A stretch of DNA of 64,000 nt from Muscardinus avellanarius (taxonomy: Eukaryota > Chordata > Mammalia > Rodentia > Gliridae). Under the pieces are notes generated by a model, which did no database searches, was not told where the DNA came from, and worked only from the letters and a program-made list of their open reading frames with translations. A program made the translations under genes and the position numbers. Where the stretch lies: contig OY726571.1 of the NCBI GenBank assembly GCA_963383645.1, positions 17,301,376 through 17,365,375 on the forward strand, written 5' to 3'. This document shows, piece by piece, positions 57,351 to 64,000 of the stretch; position 1 is the first letter of the stretch, and each line of letters starts with the position of its first letter.

Positions 57351-57747
57351 AAACAAGAAAACTTATTTTTGAGAATATGTACTTTTCATAAAAAATTTAT
57401 TAGTTCCTTTGCTGTTATTTTTAGGTGATTTTTTTTCTTTTAAAGAATTTTAACATTTCATGAAATAAATATTGAATTACACCTACTGGGTTATTTTCAT
57501 TATTTTTCTTTTGAGGCAAAGAGGCAAAAGGATTACCAGGAGGGTATTGATAGTGCATACTCACAAGAGTCATATAGCTAACATTTCAATTAAATACAGA
57601 ATGGCTGAAAATTAAGTATGTATTTCAAAAGTGCAACAGGACATAGACCAATTGCTTCTTAGGAGGCATTGTGTTCAGAGTCGAGATCTTTGTCTATTTG
57701 AAAAAAAAAAGAATATCAACAATTATCCTATAAAAGTACTCGCGCAC

Positions 57748-57840
57748 CCTCTCCTCTCCTCTCCTCTCCTCTCCTCTCCTCTCCTCTCCTCTCCTCTCCT
57801 CTCCTCTCCTCTCCTCTCCTTCTCTCTCTCTCTCTCTCCT
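57748..57840 (+). repeat. (TCTCC)n pentamer satellite, then (CT)n
   Basis: About 14 uninterrupted CTCCT/TCTCC units followed by (TC)n. It supplies the low-complexity part of an apparent 161-codon frame. Confidence 0.97.
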
Positions 57841-58389
57841 TATAGCTTTCATCTCAAATTGTTCTCATGCTCTCACTCTAAAAGTCTTGCTGACTGTAGG
57901 TCACTTCTGTGGCATCACTGCTTAACAGAAGTTGTTAAAGAAGAGGTCACACGTCACCCTAGCAACCAGGTTTGGGAGAAGTGGTGCATCCTAAGACATA
58001 ATGAGGCGAAACATCCCCTGGCAGATTTTCATCGCTGGCCACTTCTTCACTGGTCGTGTCGTCCTAGGGAAAAGTGGACAACACCAGATCTGAGAGGTCT
58101 TGGCAGTATTTCTTAAAAGCATTATGAACAATGGAAAATCCAACGAGTTATTCGCACAAGAATGTCAGTAACTCCTGAGTTGCTAAGCTGCCTTTCTGTC
58201 GATAGTTATTTGGTGAAAATTAAGTAACCACCAAAATATTCAGGCTGTGGATGGCTAGGTACAGTGTTTGAGAATTGCTACTACTGTACATGCCACCTGA
58301 AAAGAAGCTCTAAATTTAATGGTTATCTTGCAATCTCACTGTAGGCACATAATCTCTTTTATGTTTATTATTTAAAAAAAAACACAAAA
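57841..58389. other. No gene supported
   Basis: The segment 57880-58110 has balanced composition and stays open in one plus frame, but the frame begins in the pentamer repeat and has no family resemblance. Confidence 0.35.
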
Positions 58390-58595
58390 GCTGGGTGTGG
58401 TGGTGCATGCTTGTAATCCAGCATCTGAGAGGCTGAGACAAAAGGATCGCAGTTCACGGACAGCCTCAGCTACTAAGTGAGGCCATTTGCTAGTCTGTGA
58501 GACTCTGTCTCAAAATAAAGAATAAAAATAGGGCTGGGGGTGTAGCTCGGAGGTAGAATGCCCCTGGCTTCCATCTTCAGTACTGCAAAAAAAAA
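58390..58595 (+). mobile_element. B1/ID composite SINE
   Basis: GCTGGGTGTGGTGGTGCATG, CTTGTAATCCAGCATC, GGATCGCAGTTCACGGAC, then GGCTGGGGGTGTAGCTCGG, with an A/C-rich tail. Confidence 0.88.
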
Positions 58596-58599
58596 AACA

Positions 58600-59629
58600 A
58601 CAAACAAACAAACAAAAACACTTTCATAGATGGCTACATACAACATACAGTCATACAAATAATAAATAATACAAAGAGATCATTTCCTCCTCTATCTTGA
58701 GTCTCATTTGTGGGACTGTATCTCAGACATGTGTACAATAATTTTTTATCAGTGAAGTCTTTGAATCATGAATTCTTTTTTCTTTATCTTTTCTCTACAG
58801 CTTCCTGAAGTAAAAATTCTTTATGTACTTTCATACCAAATGTTACCAAAAATAATTAGAAAGAATAAACAGAGCTATTAATAAAAGTTAGAAACATTTC
58901 TCAACATTATATATTATTTCTATCAGGATTTCCTTTTTCTCTTTCTCATAGGACTTCAGCCTGGATCAACAGGAAGAAAGCAACTAGACAAAGAAAATCC
59001 CAGGTAGATGAAAGAGGCACATTGGACTTGTGACAGCCATATTATTGCAGAACTAACAGGCACCAGCTCTCTGGTAGCTCTCTATATAAATCATCTCAAA
59101 AGTGATAATTGCCCAATTTTCCCCACACTCAGGGAAGGACTACGTTATAGCAAAATGTCCACTGAATTCCAACAGTAAATCACTTCTGGCCAAAAGCTAA
59201 ATGGACTCTTAACCACCATCTTACCTAAATAGCTTCATTACTGACAGAATACTTTAGAAAAAGGGATGATGGGAAACTCTCCGAATTTGTTTTATTAGTA
59301 GTAAAATTTAAGAGTGAGTGCTCATGTCCTTGCTTCCGGGATAATTGCATTCTGATTATTATGATGTTACAAGATGGGACTGTTAGGAGAAAAGAGTTAC
59401 ATAAGAATTCAAGAACACAATAAATTTGTAAATAGCATGTAGAACTCATGTCTCTATGGTCTAAAGCCCAGTTGCAGGCCCTCTTAGTAAGGCTTACCAA
59501 CTGCCATCTGCCTATACCTTCTACTCACAGCCCAATTTTCTTTTCTCCTATATGTTGGTATCTTTCTTGTGTGTCTCAAAATGAATTAAGTAATAGTTTA
59601 TATGTTGCCTGAAAACTCATGCAATTCTC
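58600..59629. other. No gene recognised
   Basis: AT-rich DNA. A 91-codon minus frame (59225-59500) has no family resemblance. Confidence 0.4.
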
Positions 59630-60090
59630 AAAGGACTGTAAATCCATAAGCCTTTTAGGAGTATAATTTGACAATACACTTCAAAAGCCTTAAAAAGCTT
59701 CATTGTTTTTAGATTCATAAATTTTATCCACAGGGATTTTCTGGTTGGGAAATAATCAGGAATGTACACACAATTCACAATAGGTTATTTATGAAAGGTT
59801 GTATAGAATTTAAAATGTGCAGATGATCAAAGTGTCCATTAATAAGGAATTGTTAAAATTAATTTTGGTATTATCGATGCAGTGGAATAACGTGCAGGCA
59901 AGAAAAGGATATCATGATGGTAACATAAGATGGCTCTATTGCTTGAGCAAAATAAGCCATAAAAAGATACCAATTATGCATTTTTGAATTACCAAAAGAA
60001 ATCTTCCAATAGATATGTGCAAAACAAAGCAGTAATAACTGCGAGAATACATATCCACAGGCCAAGAGTGGTCACATAGCTGACGAAGTT
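59630..60090 (+). mobile_element. Probable ancient L1 3' fragment
   Basis: The stretch with GGAATTGTTAAAATTAATTT, ATCGATGCAGTGGAATAACG and GCCATAAAAAGATACC resembles the L1M 3' region (the tract describing a truncated 'tggaatactatgcagcc' type phrase). Highly diverged. Confidence 0.45.
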
Positions 60091-60130
60091 TGACACATAC
60101 ACATCATACATTATTATTTAATTTTGTCTT

Positions 60131-60212
60131 TATTTTTGGACTGGGGATCAAACCCAGGGAAGTACACTTGCCAGGCAAGAGCTTTGCCACTGAGCTACAT
60201 CCCAGCCCAGTA
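60131..60212 (-). mobile_element. ID element (tRNA-derived SINE)
   Basis: GGACTGGGGATCAAACCC, ACTTGCCAGGCAAGAGC and GCCACTGAGCTACATCCC form the reverse complement of ID. Confidence 0.85.
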
Positions 60213-60714
60213 TTTAATTTTTATTACTGAATAAGCATTACTTAAATAAAGGGGACACTACGTTGCTGTTTTAAAATTAGTTGATAAATACATATATTTT
60301 CTAGGCATTTACATTTAATCAGAATGTCAACAACAACAACAAATTGTTACCTTTTACTTAAAAAAAGAAGAAAGCACTTGTTAATACAGATCAGAGTCTA
60401 TTCACTCTTTGCTTCAGGAAATAAAAAAAGAATGAAATTGGCCACATACCACTACCTCAGAAAAGTTGTCAAATCTTATTATGAGAATGCAGATGGGACA
60501 TGCCTCATGCTTAGCTAGGGATAATGTTCCTTACATCCTTGTAAGTGTATTAGTGCCAAGGTACATTTTAGTCTTGCAGGATGAGAGAGTTACAGCTACA
60601 GAGCAAGGAAAAGACCCAAACAGAATGAACTGAGTTAGATCAAATGCTTTCTCTTTGTTCCTAAGAGGCAAATGCAGAATATCAGGAAATAAAATTATAA
60701 AAACATAAAGTGAT

Positions 60715-61540
60715 TAGACCACTGCACACCTATCAGTGTGACTAACATTCAGAATACCAAATGCTGGCGAGGACCTGGGAACAAAAAGCTCAGTCCAGTG
60801 CTGGTGGGATGGACAATGCCATAGCCTTGGGAGGCCATTTGGCATTTTCTTATAAAACTAAATAGATTCTTACCATATATCCCAACAGTTGTGAGCCTTG
60901 ATATTTTGGTCACACAAAAACCTGCACACTTCTGAAGCTTGATGTCCTTCTGTAGGTAAATTGACACATCTATTTTGGTACACGTAGACAATGGAGTGTT
61001 AAGGAGAAATGTACTAAGGAGAAATGAGCTTTCGAGCCATGAAAAGATGTGGCAGAAACTTAAATGCATATTACTAAATTTAAATGCACATTATTAAGTG
61101 AAAGAAGTCAATCTGAAAATAATGTATACTATATGATTCCAACTCCATGAGTCTAGGGAGGCAGAACTATGGAGACAGAAAAAGATCAGCATTTGCCAGG
61201 GGCTGGAGGGGAGAGAAGGATGAACAGGTGAAGCACAGATTATTTGGGGAGTAATGAAACTATTCAGTATAGTATTGTAATGAATATCTGTCATTACACA
61301 TTTATCAACACCCATGGAAGGTATAACTTGAAGAGTGAAACATGGTACAAACTTTGGAGTCTGGGGGATAGCAGTGTGTCAGTATAGGCTCACAGCTGTG
61401 GCAAATATGAGGCTGGAGGTGGACACTGATACAGGAGTTGGCTGTGTGTATACCAGGGCAAAAGGAGATATGGAAAATTGCTATACCTTCCACCCTGTTT
61501 TGCTATAAATCTAAAAGAGTTCTAAAAACTAAAATCAATT
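60715..61540 (+). mobile_element. Ancient L1 (L1M-type) 3' part
   Basis: From CCAAATGCTGGCGAGGACC through TTAAGTGAAAGAAGTCAATC, ACTATATGATTCCAACTCC and GCCAGGGGCTGGAGGG to TCTAAAAGAGTTCTAAAAAC, matching in order the 3' half of old mammalian L1. No intact frame. Confidence 0.75.
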
Positions 61541-63111
61541 TAAGGGTAAAAATATATGTGTCAGGAGTGTTATACAATGTTGAGCATATGATGTTAAAGC
61601 CTCGTATTTAAAGGAAACCATAAAGTGATCAGAAGGAAGGAAAGCTTCAGAGACAGAGAGCTGGGACCACATGAAAGGGCGGGGAGTTTTGCCCCTAAAG
61701 ATAGATGCTTTCATCACGGGCTGTTATCAAATATTTATTTGTTCTAGGAGGACGCGTGCATATTTGCCCTCGGTGGATTTTATGTTGCTAGGCTGCTTCT
61801 TGCTCACTGCCTCGTCCTCTTTCATGTTCCCCTGTAGTTTTCCATGTATTCACCCTGCTTTTAGCTTGGCTTGTCTCATTTCTATGTACTTTCATTACCT
61901 CTATTCTCCAGTATAAAAGACATGGTAAATACAAACTCTGAGACCTAAAAAGTTAAGACATGTGGCTTCCTGGAATAAACGCCTCATGGTAAAACACTCA
62001 TAAAATCTCTTGTCCAATTATGGCTTTAGGTTTCTAAGCATATAGAAAACCAGCATTGCATTTAGAGTCAGAATCATGAATATTATTCTGGGAGACTCTT
62101 TGCTGCTGTCCACTGTTTTTTGTTCCAATGAAAAGACCAATCCATTTAATGGGTTATGTTTGTAGAAAGCAGTGATATGCTGGCTGAACAGAGAGAATGA
62201 TAAAAGATGCTATTAATTACATATATTAAAAGCCCCTAAGGAAATAAAGACAATGAGATTTGACATTATGGATTACTTTGGAAATGTTAAATTCTATTGT
62301 AAGATAAACGGTGCTATAAATAGGATCAGATGTAGCTTTGTTTAGGGCGTATACATGTGACATCCCTGGCAGGGTGCTCCCTATATGGTTGCTAAGTAGA
62401 ATGTTCACTGTCATAGTGCACCCTGTTTTTTCTGGCTGCTTTGGATAGCAGGTGCAGCAAGTCAACTCACAAGTTAAAGCTAAGGAATGTAAACAGCACT
62501 GAGCAGAGTGAGTGTTGACTTAGGACCCTTCAAAGGCCAGCAGAATAAATAAGCCCTCTTACCAGTCATGACCGAATTGGAGACGACTCTTTTACTAGCC
62601 ATGACCGAATCGGAGACAGTCAGCATAAACTACTCTATCGAGAAGCTCTAATAGAAAGAACATGGAGAGATGAGATGTAACCGAAGGGGTTCATGGGATC
62701 AGAAGAGAATTGTTTTTTCAAAGATGAGCAAAATTGCAGCAAATTGGCATGCTGATGGATATGATTCCGTAGGTGGGGAGAAATCACAGAGGAGAAAGTA
62801 GAAAGACGTTTTGAAGTAATGTCCTCAAACAAATGAAATAAAATGAGGTCTAGTCCATAAATGGAGAAGCTGACCTTAGATGGAAACTCATCTATGGGAA
62901 TATCAGCAAGGCAGAGCATATATGGGCCAGATCAGGCATAGCTACATACTTTGTGGCCTTAAGGGAAAATAAAAATGCAGGGCTCGGGCCAAGGGCAAGG
63001 AAGTCAACCTCTCCTTCCCAGGAGCCAGCTGCCCTAACCATGGTGCATAGATATATTAGTAAGGGATTTCCAGAGAACCTGAACAAGCTGGAGAAAGACA
63101 GACAGACAGAT
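61541..63111. other. Intergenic; short tandem echo at 62561-62625
   Basis: No gene recognised. CATGACCGAATTGGAGAC at about 62565 and CATGACCGAATCGGAGAC at about 62600 are two units roughly 34 bp apart, preceded by AATAAATAAGCCC. It could be an LTR end, but that is not established. Confidence 0.4.
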
Positions 63112-63305
63112 GACAGGGAGGGAGGGAGGGAGGGAGGGAATGAATATCTCTCTATAATGATACTCATATATATCTTCATATATACCAATTCTTTAGCTAG
63201 ATAATAAGTCAATATGATGGAAGGAAGGAAGGAGGGAGAGAGAGGAAGGAAAGAAGAAAGGGAGGGAAGACAGGAGGGAGAGAAGAAAAGAGGGAGGGAG
63301 GAATG
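63112..63305 (+). repeat. Purine-rich (GGGA)n and (GGAA)n tracts
   Basis: (GAGG)n at 63117-63140 and a longer GGAAGG/GAGGGA tract at 63220-63305 with a short AT-rich gap between. Frames here are artefacts. Confidence 0.9.
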
Positions 63306-63461
63306 GGCTTTAGGGAGTTGGATCATGTGATTATGAAGTCAGTCAGAGCCAAAATCTGCAGACTGGCAGGTGGGCTGGTCACATAAAAAGAGTTTATTTT
63401 GTGGTTTAATGTTTTGATAGTCAAGATTGTCAACTGACTGGATTGAAAGTTGCCTAGAGGG

Positions 63462-63637
63462 CCGGGCGTGGTGGAGCACTTGTAATCCCCACGCTTGGGA
63501 GGCGGAGACAGGAGGATCGCGCTGGTTCGAAGCCAGCCTTGCTGGCTTAAGAGACCCTGTTTCCAAATAAAAATGTAAAATAGGTCTGGGAGGTAGCCTG
63601 GAGGTAGAAGGGTTTCCAGGCACCCCAGTACCACAAA

Positions 63638-63697
<60 letters not shown>

Positions 63698-63735
63698 AAA
63701 GAAAAGAAAAGAAAAGAAAAGAAAAGAAAAGAAAG
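63462..63735 (+). mobile_element. Young B1/ID SINE with (GAAA)n tail
   Basis: Complete recent copy, GGGCCGGGCGTGGTGG to CCCCAGTACCAC. Its A-tail has become a GAAA/AAAG microsatellite of about 100 bp (63635-63735), a common fate of SINE tails. Confidence 0.92.
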
Positions 63736-63739
63736 AATC

Positions 63740-64000
63740 CTAGAAACCATCTAAGATTAAGAGACTTGGGGCATGCCTAGGCAGGTGGTTCCAAAGATGA
63801 TTGACAGGTGGGACAGCAAATTGAGGGGAAAGGCCACTCTGGATGTGAATGGTAATGTCCAATAGCCTGGGGGGTCCCAGATGCAACAGTGAAGGAGGAA
63901 TCAGATGCAAGAGTTGAAAGAGGAATCGGCACAGGATGCAAGCTCGATTCTTCTTGGGTGGGGGCGCCTATTGTTGGCGCCATCTCTCATAGACATTGGA
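63740..64000. other. Unassigned right edge with a 24/25-bp tandem duplication
   Basis: Two similar units starting AGATGCAA at 63879-63902 and 63903-63927, each ending GAGGAATC. Further on GGCGCC occurs twice (about 63963 and 63978). Too short to classify; it could be the edge of an LTR or another repeat. Confidence 0.4.

Noticed and set aside
57631..58116. 161-codon frame beginning before the pentamer satellite
   Set aside because: Its first half is the (TCTCC)n repeat and the second half matches no family known to me.

Overview
The window is mammalian nuclear DNA. It carries the neuropeptide Y receptor pair NPY1R and NPY5R with opposite orientations. NPY1R is on the minus strand (start codon 7264, stop 6011) and NPY5R is on the plus strand (30546-31886). 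The start codons are 23.3 kb apart with the 5' ends facing each other, which is the arrangement known in human. The interspersed repeats are mostly B1/ID composite SINEs (a 7SL-derived B1 head joined to an ID-like tRNA-derived tail), plain ID elements and L1. That points to a rodent outside the mouse/rat group, probably from the squirrel or beaver side; I cannot fix the species. The NPY5R C terminus ends in Ser after HM, as I remember for rat rather than human.

Layout. 1-5000: old L1 and SINE debris downstream of NPY1R. 5000-7264: NPY1R 3'UTR and both coding exons, split by a 102-bp intron. 7.3-31 kb: the region between the coding parts. It contains two CpG-rich blocks, 13.24-14.30 kb and 24.0-25.05 kb, which carry strong minus-strand splice donors about 6.5 and 17.4 kb upstream of the NPY1R coding exon. 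They fit alternative non-coding first exons of NPY1R and the shared control region. Microsatellites here include a 430-bp pyrimidine tract at 26.76 kb. 30.5-32.2 kb: NPY5R, coding in a single exon, with poly(A) signals. 33.2-33.6 kb: an orphan promoter-like block with ETS motifs. 34-64 kb: no recognisable host gene; the space is filled by retroelements.

The most unusual structure is a pair of near-identical inverted copies of an ORF1-only L1 derivative (39086-41847 minus, 50460-53556 plus). Each has a 5'UTR with a GC hairpin, an ORF1 broken by one lesion (different in each copy), a captured piece of ORF2 in antisense orientation, and an L1 3' end. Each is flanked by its own target-site duplication, so the chimaera appears to have moved as a unit at least twice. 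It resembles the known half-L1 (HAL1) class, but with an antisense L1 insert in its 3' part.

How the genes work together: NPY1R and NPY5R encode Gi-coupled receptors for NPY and PYY that act in feeding, energy balance and vascular tone. Their head-to-head placement with CpG-rich sequence between them suggests coordinated transcription. CACGTG E-boxes occur in all three GC-rich blocks. No tRNA, rRNA, CRISPR array or bacterial-type feature was seen.
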